Of a DNA stretch of 47,457 nucleotides, positions 1 through 7,080 are shown piece after piece. The notes beneath the pieces are model-generated. The model saw only the letters and a list, made by a program, of their open reading frames with translations. It did not search any database and was not told where the DNA came from. The stretch is taken from positions 1-47,457 of the forward strand of contig JAFAFU010000078.1 in NCBI GenBank assembly GCA_023423335.1. Direction: 5' to 3'. Each line of letters opens with the position of its first letter. The first letter of the stretch is position 1. The position numbers and the translations under genes were made by a program. This DNA is from Bacillota bacterium (GTDB lineage Bacteria > Bacillota > Clostridia > Lachnospirales > Lachnospiraceae).

Positions 1-38
1 ATGGAGTTGACTGTTACTAATCGGTCGAGGGCTTGACC
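1..38 (+). rRNA. 23S rRNA, 3' end (partial)
   Basis: The first bases match the universal 3' end of bacterial 23S rRNA, including the block TAATCGGTCGAGG followed by GCTTGACC, which pairs with the 5' end of the mature molecule. Only the tail is in the window. The exact mature end is placed by analogy and may be off by one or two bases. Confidence 0.9.
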
Positions 39-160
39 TGAAAAGGTGGTACAGAGGAAGCGGGAGATCCGGGAACGGATGGACTGCCTGGATGGATTCA
101 TTTTCGTGTGTAGGTTTTTGTCAATAAGATGGATGAATTACTTATCTGTCAAAAATGAAG

Positions 161-194
161 AACAGAAAATACCAATTTGGCTTTCTGTTTTTTC
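161..194 (+). terminator. Rho-independent terminator after the rRNA operon
   Basis: An 8-bp stem (161-168 AACAGAAA with 182-189 TTTCTGTT) is followed by a run of six T at 188-193. It lies between the 23S end and tRNA-Asn, so the rRNA transcript probably stops here. The 120 bases between 23S and this stem show no 5S rRNA. Confidence 0.75.
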
Positions 195-242
195 TATTAT
201 TTGAGGTTTAGGTATCTCGAATTTTCAGAGTTTACTTCTTAT

Positions 243-314
243 TCCTCGATAGCTCAATGGTAGAGCACACGGCTGTTAACCGTGGGGTTGTAGGTTCGAG
301 CCCTACTCGGGGAG
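243..314 (+). tRNA. tRNA-Asn (GTT)
   Basis: A 72-base cloverleaf. The 7-bp acceptor stem is 243-249 with 307-313, with discriminator G at 314. The anticodon arm reads ACGGCTGTTAACCGT, giving anticodon GTT, and the T arm carries GGTTCGAGCC. CCA is not encoded (GTT ATT follows). Confidence 0.96.
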
Positions 315-360
315 TTATTTTTCTGAAAAGAAAGATAGTATAATAACCGGTTAATAATTC

Positions 361-389
361 TTGACGTATATTAGACGGGTTGTTATAAT
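361..389 (+). promoter_or_regulatory. Sigma-A promoter for tRNA-Cys
   Basis: TTGACG at 361-366 and TATAAT at 384-389 are separated by exactly 17 bases. The predicted start lies about 27 bases before tRNA-Cys, so this tRNA has its own promoter rather than depending on the rRNA operon. Confidence 0.75.
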
Positions 390-423
390 AAAATAGCTGT
401 AAGCAATAAATAATGTAATATGC

Positions 424-494
424 GGCGACATAGCCAAGTGGTAAGGCATGGGTCTGCAACACCCTGATCACCAGTTCAAATCTGGTTGTCGCCT
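424..494 (+). tRNA. tRNA-Cys (GCA)
   Basis: A 71-base cloverleaf. The acceptor stem GGCGACA (424-430) pairs with TGTCGCC (487-493), with discriminator T at 494, typical of tRNA-Cys. The anticodon loop CTGCAAC gives GCA and the T arm reads CCAGTTCAAATCTGG. CCA is not encoded. It is followed by a terminator. Confidence 0.96.
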
Positions 495-506
495 CTCTTT
501 TAAAGG

Positions 507-546
507 TCTTCAAATCCTTATAAATCAAGGGTTTGGAGATTTTTTA
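507..546 (+). terminator. Terminator after tRNA-Cys
   Basis: TCTTCAAATCC (507-517) pairs with GGGTTTGGAGA (529-539) with two G-U pairs, followed by seven T (540-546). Confidence 0.8.
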
Positions 547-559
547 TTCCTATTTTAGG

Positions 560-578
560 TGTATGCAAATGTATGCAA
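560..578. repeat. Tandem TGTATGCAA repeat beside tRNA-Cys
   Basis: The nonamer TGTATGCAA occurs at 560-568 and again at 570-578, just after the tRNA-Cys terminator. Tandem motifs of this sort can be recombinase arm sites left near tRNA-integrated elements, but no integrase gene is visible. The rest of 579-839 holds no gene. It has inverted repeats at 664-679 (AGTGTA-4-TACACT) and 767-794 (CTCTCTT-14-AAGAGAG), which may be control sites for the following regulator. Confidence 0.4.
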
Positions 579-839
579 GAATATTATCCTAATGCTCCTA
601 CCATCTTTTCATACTCTTCTTGTTAATAATTATTCTGAAAAAGGGTGTACATATTAGAAAAGAAGTGTAGATATACACTTTGTAAGAGTGTGTATACTTT
701 TATTTTATGTAATATTGTGGTAAAATAAAAAAGAATTTATAACAGTGTTGTCAAATTATATGACAGCTCTCTTTTTATGACATGATTAAGAGAGGATAAC
801 CATTTGCATAACAAATATAATGGATATAGGAGTTAAGAT

Positions 840-1691
840 ATGGAATGGATAGAAAGACTAAACAGTGTGATTAACTATATAGAAAAGAACTTGACAGATA
901 AGATTGATACGGATGAAATATCCAAAATTGCTCTATGTTCATCCTATCATTTTCAAAGAATATTTGCATATATGGCAGATATTCCGCTATCGGAATATAT
1001 TAGACGAAGAAAAATGTCAAGAGCTGCTGTAGACCTGCAAGATGAAAACAACAAAGTGATAGATATCTCTTTGAAATATGGTTATGATTCACCTACGGCA
1101 TTTAATAGAGCTTTTCAGCGAATACATGGTATTGCCCCTTCGGAAGTGAGAGGAAGTGGACATAATTTAAAAGCATATCCTCCTATTAGCTTCAAAATAT
1201 CAATTAAAGGAGATAGTGCTATGGATTATCGTATTGAGAAAAAAGAGGCATTTAGAATTGTTGGAGTATCTGCTCTGTTAGAGAAAGAAATTGAAAAAAA
1301 CTTTGAAGTGGTTCCAGCTATGTGGGGACAGGCTGCCCAAAATGGTACAATAGAAAAATTAGCAAACATGATGGATGGGGACGTGAAAGGATTGCTAGGA
1401 GTTAGCTCGTGTAATGAAGAATCTGATTGGAAATATTATATAGCCGTGGCAAGTAATCAAGCAACAGATATAGAAATGGAAGAATATGAAATTCCAGAGG
1501 CAACCTGGGCGATTTTTACTGGAAAAGGAACAAATTTGTCCATCCAGGAATTAGAGAGAAGAATTGTAACGGAATGGCTTCCAACATCAGGTTATGAATA
1601 TGGAAATGCACCGGATATTGAAGTTTATATTAGTCCAAATCCAGAAGATGCAGTATATGAAGTTTGGATTCCAGTGGTAAAAAAAATTTGA
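840..1691 (+). CDS. AraC family transcriptional regulator with GyrI-like effector-binding domain
   Basis: A 283-residue protein. Residues about 8-105 are an AraC/XylS double helix-turn-helix, with the typical CSSYHFQRIFAYMADIPLSEY first helix pair and GYDSPTAFNRAFQRIHGIAP in the second. Residues about 125-283 form a GyrI/Rob-like ligand-binding domain beginning YRIEKKEAFRIVGVS and ending in the usual VYEVWIPV strand. Such proteins are ligand-responsive regulators, often of drug or stress genes. The start is supported by TAGGAG at 826-831. The next gene starts 9 bases after the stop, so it probably controls its own three-gene operon. The gene is AT-rich. The ligand is unknown. Confidence 0.9.
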   Translation: MEWIERLNSVINYIEKNLTDKIDTDEISKIALCSSYHFQRIFAYMADIPLSEYIRRRKMSRAAVDLQDENNKVIDISLKYGYDSPTAFNRAFQRIHGIAPSEVRGSGHNLKAYPPISFKISIKGDSAMDYRIEKKEAFRIVGVSALLEKEIEKNFEVVPAMWGQAAQNGTIEKLANMMDGDVKGLLGVSSCNEESDWKYYIAVASNQATDIEMEEYEIPEATWAIFTGKGTNLSIQELERRIVTEWLPTSGYEYGNAPDIEVYISPNPEDAVYEVWIPVVKKI

Positions 1692-1700
1692 GGTGATAGA

Positions 1701-2168
1701 ATGGTACATTTAGCATATTGTGATAATGTTGGCATAGCTGGTGAAAGAGTATTGGATAAGATTAATAGTGGTACTAAAACAATGATTGTACGGGGGGCTG
1801 CTGGACGTAAGATACCACATAGTAGGGTTTTTGATGGAGAAGTATTGTATTTTATGGAAAAAGGAACAGCAAAGGTTTCTGCAAAAGCAATAGTTAAATC
1901 TGTAGCAAACCATGTAAAGCTAACAGAGGATGAGATAATCAAAGTTTTTACTGATAATCAAGATAAACTTAATTTAACAGATAAACAAAAAACACGATGG
2001 CACAAGAAATGCTTATGTTTGGTAGAATTTAAGGATGTTATAGCAATTGAACCAGCACTCGACTTTGACCATCAAGGCAATATGGATGATTGGTTAATTA
2101 TTGAAAAGATTGAAGATGTAGTTGTAGGGACAAGCGTACCATATAATTATGAAAAATCAAGGTTTTAG
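1701..2168 (+). CDS. ASCH/PUA-like hypothetical protein
   Basis: A 155-residue soluble protein. Residues about 19-75 (GTKTMIVRGAAGRKIPHSRV, then GEVLYFMEKG and VSAKAIVKSV) have the strand order and GD/GE-VLYF pattern of ASCH domains, a PUA-like fold thought to bind RNA or modified nucleotides. An acidic helical segment and a NMDDW motif follow. The start is supported by GAGGTGAT just upstream. It sits between the AraC/GyrI regulator (9-base gap) and the DUF5131 gene (3-base gap), so the three are almost surely one transcript. I recall proteins like this accompanying Gp37/Gp68 proteins, but its activity is unknown and the ASCH call is moderate. Confidence 0.7.
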   Translation: MVHLAYCDNVGIAGERVLDKINSGTKTMIVRGAAGRKIPHSRVFDGEVLYFMEKGTAKVSAKAIVKSVANHVKLTEDEIIKVFTDNQDKLNLTDKQKTRWHKKCLCLVEFKDVIAIEPALDFDHQGNMDDWLIIEKIEDVVVGTSVPYNYEKSRF

Positions 2169-2171
2169 ATT

Positions 2172-2891
2172 ATGGCGATGTGGAATCCGTGGCGTGGTTG
2201 CCATAAATATAGTGAAGGATGTAAATTTTGCTACATTCATAAGGGTGATAGCAGGCGAGGAATTGATACAAACAATATTGTAAAAACCGATAATTTTACT
2301 GCACCTATTGACAAAAACAAAAAAGGGGAATATAAAATACAACCAGGTAAAATTGTATACCTTTGTTTTTCTTCTGATTTTCTATTGCCTGATGCAGATA
2401 ATTGGCGAGATAAGTGTTGGAAGATGATAAAAGAACGAAGTGACTTGCATTTTATTTTTTTAACCAAGCGTATTGAACGATTTAGCGAATGCATTCCAAA
2501 AGATTGGAACGAAGGCTATGATAATGTAACAGTTGGCTGTACTGTTGAAACTCAAGAGATTTCTGATTATAGATTATCCATATTTCAAAGATTGTCAATT
2601 AAACATAAGAATGTTATTTGTCAGCCACTAATCGAAGCAATAAATATTGAAATGTATTTAGATGATGTTGAGCTTGTAGTTGTTGGCGGCGAATCAGACT
2701 ATAATGCCAGACAACTTAATTACGATTGGGTTCTATCTCTTAGGCAACAATGTGTAAATACAAACACTAATTTTAAATTCAGACAATGTGGCACGTATTT
2801 TATAAAAAACGAAAAAAAATATAAACTAAATGTACAACAACTGTGCAGTCAAGCAAAGAAGGCATGCATTGATTATCAAGTTAATTTGTAG
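2172..2891 (+). CDS. DUF5131 (phage Gp37/Gp68-like) three-cysteine protein
   Basis: A 239-residue protein opening MAMWNPWRGCHKYSEGC, with C10, C17 and C20 in the pattern C-x6-C-x2-C-Y. This is the hallmark of the Gp37/Gp68 (DUF5131) family, whose cluster-like motif and fold resemble radical-SAM enzymes. Other family blocks are visible: HFIFLTKR, the NVTVGCTVETQE strand, VVGGESD (about residues 172-178), and the C-terminal QCGTYFIKN and SQAKKA blocks. No reaction has been established for the family, which is common in phages and mobile elements. It begins 3 bases after the ASCH-like gene. A weak ribosome site and a second ATG at 2178 leave the start slightly uncertain. Confidence 0.85.
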   Translation: MAMWNPWRGCHKYSEGCKFCYIHKGDSRRGIDTNNIVKTDNFTAPIDKNKKGEYKIQPGKIVYLCFSSDFLLPDADNWRDKCWKMIKERSDLHFIFLTKRIERFSECIPKDWNEGYDNVTVGCTVETQEISDYRLSIFQRLSIKHKNVICQPLIEAINIEMYLDDVELVVVGGESDYNARQLNYDWVLSLRQQCVNTNTNFKFRQCGTYFIKNEKKYKLNVQQLCSQAKKACIDYQVNL

Positions 2892-3158
2892 GGTCACAAG
2901 CACTGATTTAGATGCCTAAGGTTATGTGTTTGCAGTAGTCGACTTTGGTTTTAAACGACCTGTGAATTTAGGTGCAAACAAGCATTAATAATAAGACAGA
3001 CACAGTGCTTCCATATAATGGTTGAAATGAAACATAAATAATGCTAAATTAATAAAGGGGAATTCATAACAAACAATTTACAAAAAAGCAAGGTAATGTA
3101 TTTACTAGAGAATAACGTACTAACGTAAATAAACGATGAGAAAAAAGAGGAAGAGATA

Positions 3159-3860
3159 ATGAGAACAAAAGTAATTGTAAAGAATATAATTTTCGTTTTA
3201 GTTATAGCATCAATATTGGTAACACCTACATACAAGGCAGTTACGGCCGCAACTAAACTTAATGCAGATGATTTTGAAGCAAAAATTAATAGTGAATCTA
3301 AAACGTGGAGTTTTTTTGTAGATTTAGCATTTACCGATGAGGAAGAAGGGGTGAGAGGATTTGCCTATGACGAGACATACGATGCGAGTAAGAAAGGCGT
3401 TATTACAACTTCAAGAGGGATAAATATCGGATCACAATCATCAATCTTAACCGAAAAATATGGAAAAGGCATAAAGCATACTCTATCAGAAGATGTAGTT
3501 TATAATAGTATGCCTAAAGATAGTTTATCATATTTTAGTAATGCAGAATATGTATTAACCTACGAATATAGTGAAAAAGCTGAAGCCGGAGGAGAATACA
3601 CTTTATCAATCCATTTTTACATAGATAAAAATGAAGAAATAGTTTTGATTTTTTATTCGAGAGTATTGAAAAATACGCATGAAGCAGCCGATGAGGATAC
3701 AGTAAATGAGGCTGATGCCGAAATAGCGGAGGATAACCAGAATACGGATACGGAAGCCCCCGAGACAGGGGAAAAAAATTCAATGGCAAGTATCTATCTG
3801 GTATTGGCCGCAGCAACTCTTATGGGCTCATATAAACTAAAAAAAGTTAATAGAAAATAG
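3159..3860 (+). CDS. Secreted protein with sortase-type C-terminal anchor
   Basis: A 233-residue protein. An N-terminal signal peptide (basic MRTKVIVKN, hydrophobic stretch to about residue 24, likely cleaved near VTAA) precedes a unique extracellular domain (about 33-170). An acidic low-complexity segment rich in E, D, A and T leads to APETGEKN, a variant LPxTG signal, followed by a hydrophobic helix (SIYLVLAAATLMGSY) and the basic tail KLKKVNRK. This is the standard layout of a sortase substrate. The domain itself is not recognised. No sortase gene is in the window. It stands alone, with AGGAAG upstream and a strong terminator after it. 2892-3158 holds no gene I can support. Confidence 0.75.
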   Translation: MRTKVIVKNIIFVLVIASILVTPTYKAVTAATKLNADDFEAKINSESKTWSFFVDLAFTDEEEGVRGFAYDETYDASKKGVITTSRGINIGSQSSILTEKYGKGIKHTLSEDVVYNSMPKDSLSYFSNAEYVLTYEYSEKAEAGGEYTLSIHFYIDKNEEIVLIFYSRVLKNTHEAADEDTVNEADAEIAEDNQNTDTEAPETGEKNSMASIYLVLAAATLMGSYKLKKVNRK

Positions 3861-3899
3861 TCTCTAAACCTTTAATATTAATGGTTTAGAGATTTTTTA
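3861..3899. terminator. Terminator after the surface protein gene
   Basis: TCTCTAAACC (3861-3870) pairs perfectly with GGTTTAGAGA (3883-3892), followed by a T run (3893-3898). Confidence 0.85.
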
Positions 3900-4020
3900 T
3901 ATTGATTTGATGTCAAAAACATGGTAATCTGGTTATAATAACTACATAAGGCAATATTAATATTGCAACATGTGTTATTATAATTAATAATAGCTTGATT
4001 TATTAGAGGGAGATAAGCAT

Positions 4021-4869
4021 ATGGAAAAGATCGCATTAATTACAGATTCGGCCTGCGATATAGATGATGAAACCCTAAGAAGATATGATATCCATGTTCT
4101 GCCCTTTAAGATTATTTATAAAGGGCGTGAATATACGGATGGAATCGATATCACACCTCAAGAAGTTTATACTAATATGAAAACGGAGATTCCGAAATCC
4201 TCCCAGCCATCAATGGAGGATATTGAAAAGCTGTATAATGAACTGGAAAGGGAAAATTATACCCACGCTATCTCCATAAATATTTCAAGCGGTATTTCAG
4301 GAACGGTGAATGGGATAGAATTAATCAGTAAACAATTTCCTAAAATAAAAACATTTTTATACGATACAAAATCTACTTCGGTATGCCAGGGTATTATTCT
4401 GAAAAAGTGTGGTGAATTGATAGAAAAAGGAATGAGCTTTGAAGAGATGATAAGGGCTATTCCTGAAATGAAAAAGAAAATTCACCTATACTTTGTATTC
4501 GGGACCTTGGAGTATGCCATAAAGGGCGGAAGAATAGGAAGAATATCCGGTACAATTGGTGATATTCTTAATATTAAACCTATCGTAAGCTTTGATGAAG
4601 AATTTGGGCAGTGTTACACCTGCGAAAAAGTCAGAGGAAGAGTGAAGTCGATTAGCCGCTTGATAGAATTAGGGGAGAAGCATGCCACTAAAAATAAATG
4701 TGATGCTTACGTTATCCACGGGAATGTGGAAGAGGACGCACTTAAAATCTGCGATAACCTGCGTATAAATCCTAATATTAAAAATGTGTATCTAATAGGT
4801 CAGATTAGTGCCATTGTGGGTGTGTACTGCGGACCTGGAACCTTAGGGGTGTGCTATTCTGAATTATGA
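4021..4869 (+). CDS. DegV family fatty-acid-binding protein
   Basis: A 282-residue protein of the usual DegV length. It has the family N-terminus (ITDSACDID, residues about 7-15), the YTDGIDITP loop, the KSSQPS motif (about 60-65), the conserved IS-SGISGT block and the KGGRIGRI segment before the C-terminal subdomain, ending in the typical HCGPGTLG-like block (here YCGPGTLG). DegV/FakB proteins bind single fatty acids; with a FakA kinase they feed phospholipid synthesis, but no FakA is in the window. Ribosome site GAGGGAG precedes the ATG. It is a single gene with a terminator after it. Confidence 0.93.
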   Translation: MEKIALITDSACDIDDETLRRYDIHVLPFKIIYKGREYTDGIDITPQEVYTNMKTEIPKSSQPSMEDIEKLYNELERENYTHAISINISSGISGTVNGIELISKQFPKIKTFLYDTKSTSVCQGIILKKCGELIEKGMSFEEMIRAIPEMKKKIHLYFVFGTLEYAIKGGRIGRISGTIGDILNIKPIVSFDEEFGQCYTCEKVRGRVKSISRLIELGEKHATKNKCDAYVIHGNVEEDALKICDNLRINPNIKNVYLIGQISAIVGVYCGPGTLGVCYSEL

Positions 4870-4897
4870 AATATGAAATGAGTTTTTGCATCTAAAC

Positions 4898-4952
4898 AAC
4901 GGAGCTTGCTCAAAACTGCTGATTAACAGTGGAGAGAGACAGCTCCGTTTTC
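4898..4952. terminator. Stem-loop terminator after degV
   Basis: AACGGAGCT (4898-4906) pairs with AGCTCCGTT (4941-4949) and leads into TTTTC. The loop contains a smaller hairpin (ACTG...CAGT). Confidence 0.7.
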
Positions 4953-5012
4953 ATATCTAAACTTTTTAAAATCTTTTATGACCTGCCTTGGATCATAAGA
5001 GATCCTTTAAAG

Positions 5013-5215
5013 GTTTTCCGGGTTTTTAAAGCAAACCTGGAAAACTCAGAGTTTCATTAAAGAATTACCTCATAAATAAAAGTGAATTCCGATCTACTAT
5101 CTTATTAGGCGCTTTCGAGACTATTTTCTAAATCCATAAAATGGTAGGTATATTACACCATGGCAATAAATTACATATTAATGTATTATATGACATATAA
5201 AGTTTTTATATGTCA
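5013..5215. other. Noncoding stretch with two strong hairpins upstream of the collar genes
   Basis: 4953-5352 contains no gene I can support. Two inverted repeats stand out. GTTTTCCGGGTTT (5013-5025) pairs with AAACCTGGAAAAC (5033-5045) over 13 bp with one G-U. TGACATATAAA (5191-5201) pairs perfectly with TTTATATGTCA (5205-5215) around a 3-base loop. Neither is followed by a real T run, so they may be operators or leader structures rather than terminators. Confidence 0.45.
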
Positions 5216-5352
5216 CTTAGAACAGTTTTTTACATAAAGCTGCTTTTTATTTGCAGAAATAACATCCTGCCGGCTGATAATAGGGACGATAAATAAACTT
5301 CATGATTTTAACCTGCATATCAAATATTCTTCAGCGAGAGGAGGAACGAAGC

Positions 5353-5601
5353 TTGGATCCATTGTTAGGAGATATTGAATTATTTGCATTTGACTATGCA
5401 CCTATGTATTGGATGTGCTGTGAAGGACAGACATTGAACATCAATTCCTATCAGGCCCTATATACGTTGATTGGGACAAAGTTCGGAGGAAATGGTACGA
5501 CTACCTTTTGTTTACCGGATTTAAGAAATTCTTTACCAATGAAAAACATGGGAATGCATTACTGTATTGCAGTAATGGGCATTTACCCGAGCAGACAGTA
5601 A
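5353..5601 (+). CDS. Miniature phage tail collar-like protein 1
   Basis: An 82-residue protein when started at TTG 5353, chosen because AGAGGAGG (5337-5344) lies 8 bases ahead and because MDPLLGDIELFAFDYAPMYW aligns with the start of tail collar (microcystin-dependent protein, MdpB-like) proteins. It has the family core CEGQTLNINSYQALYTLIGT, the FGGNGTTTFCLPDLR block, and then jumps directly to the family C-terminus (ALQGIFPSR-like; here AVMGIYPSRQ). The usual middle part, roughly 90 residues, is missing. No signal peptide. It is first of a three-gene operon with a paralogue 27 bases downstream. Function unknown; the collar fold is a phage fibre/baseplate module. Confidence 0.8.
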   Translation: MDPLLGDIELFAFDYAPMYWMCCEGQTLNINSYQALYTLIGTKFGGNGTTTFCLPDLRNSLPMKNMGMHYCIAVMGIYPSRQ

Positions 5602-5628
5602 ATATAATAAAGAGTGGAGGTTAATAAG

Positions 5629-5871
5629 ATGGATTATTTTTTAGGTCAGATTGTAGCATTTCCGTATTCTTTTGTACCTGTGGGATGGATGCCCTGTAAT
5701 GGACAAATACTTTCCATACAACAAAATATGGCATTGTATTCATTACTCGGTAATAAATTTGGAGGAGACGGAAGGAATACTTTCGGTATTCCGAATCTCC
5801 AGGGTGCTGAGGCGATACCGGGAACCGCATATTATATCTGTATTTCGGGTGTTTATCCTACCAGAGAATAG
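5629..5871 (+). CDS. Miniature phage tail collar-like protein 2
   Basis: An 80-residue paralogue of the preceding gene. The ATG at 5629 is preceded by GTGGAGG (5614-5620); an upstream in-frame GTG lies inside that ribosome site and is unlikely to be used. It begins MDYFLGQIVAFPYSFVPVGW, has MPCNGQILSIQQNMALYSLL and FGGDGRNTFGIPNLQG, then a short linker to the C-terminal CISGVYPTRE. The same central deletion as in its neighbour shows that the short form is the stable design here, not a truncation accident. No signal peptide. Confidence 0.8.
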   Translation: MDYFLGQIVAFPYSFVPVGWMPCNGQILSIQQNMALYSLLGNKFGGDGRNTFGIPNLQGAEAIPGTAYYICISGVYPTRE

Positions 5872-5902
5872 AAAAGGCGAAATAAGTAGAAGGAATGAAA
5901 GG

Positions 5903-6961
5903 ATGGTTAATAATATGGGAAATATTGCCCTGCAAAAAATTGCAGATGCGAATAGTTCTATTTATCCCTTTGTACCGGGAAGAAGTGTGGATGGATATAC
6001 CGCAGCGATCAACCGGTGGGTGGGCTCATCTCCCTTTCCATATAGCGGGGTACCCGAGCCAATCTGGTTAAGACTTGATTTGGGAGGAAACTACTGGATC
6101 AACCGATGGGTGGTAAAGCAGATGGGAGCCTTTGGATGGCCTGTAAACTATAATATCAGTGACTACTCTTTGCAGGGTAGCCTGGATAATGCTGCCTGGT
6201 TTAATCTGGACAGTGTTGCAAATAATTCGGCAAACAGTACGGACCGTGCCTTCACACCGGCTAAAGTAAGATGGGTTCGTGTATACATAACAAAAGGGCT
6301 GAGATGTAATACAAATTTTGCTGCCATCTCTGAATTGGAAATATATGAGGCGCCTCCCACCGACTCAACACTATCTGCTTTATATATAACGGACGGAGCG
6401 GCAGGAGTTCCGTATCAGCCTGATTTCACAAAGACAAACGAGAATTATAATGCTTCCGTCGGTTTCGATGTGGCCGCAGTCAGCATATCTCCTACTGCAA
6501 CAGATTCGAATGCTTCCATCACCGTAAACGGTGCTCCGGTTGCTTCCGGACAGACGTCATTGCCGATTTCTGTGGCAGAAGGAGCTGTTACGGCAATACA
6601 TGTTATTGTAACACCGGTGATTGGTGATCCGAAGACCTATACCATTAATGTGACCAGAGCCAGTAACCCGTATCTGAGCAGCATAGAGATAAGAAATGGC
6701 AGAGTTATTGTGACCCTGAATCCTGCTTTTGCACGGAATGCACTGGAATACGGGATTATTGTACCGCCTACTACAAATTCATTGTCGGTGAATGCCGCCA
6801 CTGAGGCTGCAAATGCCGCCTTAATGATCAATAACACAGCGGCAACGAGCGGTCAGGCCATGATGGTTTCAATTGCCGGACTAAACAAGATTAACATCCA
6901 TGTGACCTCAGGCTTTGGCACAGATACCAGAGATTATATTGTCAATATCACAAGACAGTAG
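5903..6961 (+). CDS. Discoidin (F5/8 type C) protein with cadherin-like beta-sandwich domains
   Basis: A 352-residue protein starting at ATG 5903 (AGAAGGA 8 bases ahead). Residues about 8-150 form a discoidin/F5-8C carbohydrate-binding fold (WLRLDLGGNYWINRWVVKQ, SLQGSLDNAAW, VRWVRVYITKG, ISELEIYEA). Two cadherin-like beta-sandwich repeats follow (about 155-255 and 256-352), each ending in a TYTINVTRA or DYIVNITRQ strand. No signal peptide or membrane anchor is visible, as with the two collar proteins ahead of it. It lies 31 bases after collar gene 2, in the same operon. Likely binds a glycan; target unknown. Confidence 0.85.
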   Translation: MVNNMGNIALQKIADANSSIYPFVPGRSVDGYTAAINRWVGSSPFPYSGVPEPIWLRLDLGGNYWINRWVVKQMGAFGWPVNYNISDYSLQGSLDNAAWFNLDSVANNSANSTDRAFTPAKVRWVRVYITKGLRCNTNFAAISELEIYEAPPTDSTLSALYITDGAAGVPYQPDFTKTNENYNASVGFDVAAVSISPTATDSNASITVNGAPVASGQTSLPISVAEGAVTAIHVIVTPVIGDPKTYTINVTRASNPYLSSIEIRNGRVIVTLNPAFARNALEYGIIVPPTTNSLSVNAATEAANAALMINNTAATSGQAMMVSIAGLNKINIHVTSGFGTDTRDYIVNITRQ

Positions 6962-7023
6962 GAATTTTATTTGTTCGGCAGCATATGCTTACCGTGAAAG
7001 ATGGTAAAAATATTTTTAAAATG

Positions 7024-7066
7024 AGGCATCTGGTTAAAGCTTAAGATTTGCTTGGACCAGATGCCT
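7024..7066 (+). promoter_or_regulatory. Perfect 11-bp hairpin just ahead of the giant-gene ribosome site
   Basis: AGGCATCTGGT (7024-7034) pairs perfectly with ACCAGATGCCT (7056-7066). The right arm ends two bases before the GGAGG-type site of the next gene, and only two T follow, so it is not a good terminator. It may separate the discoidin transcript from the giant gene, act as an attenuator, or stabilise the mRNA. Confidence 0.5.
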
Positions 7067-7080
7067 TTGGAGGATATTCT

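Noticed and set aside
232..528. A 98-codon minus-strand reading frame containing RVGLEPTTPRLT
   Set aside because: It is the well-known false translation of the complement of tRNA genes, here tRNA-Asn and tRNA-Cys.
5013..5045. 13-bp stem-loop considered as a terminator
   Set aside because: No T run follows and degV already has a terminator upstream of it.
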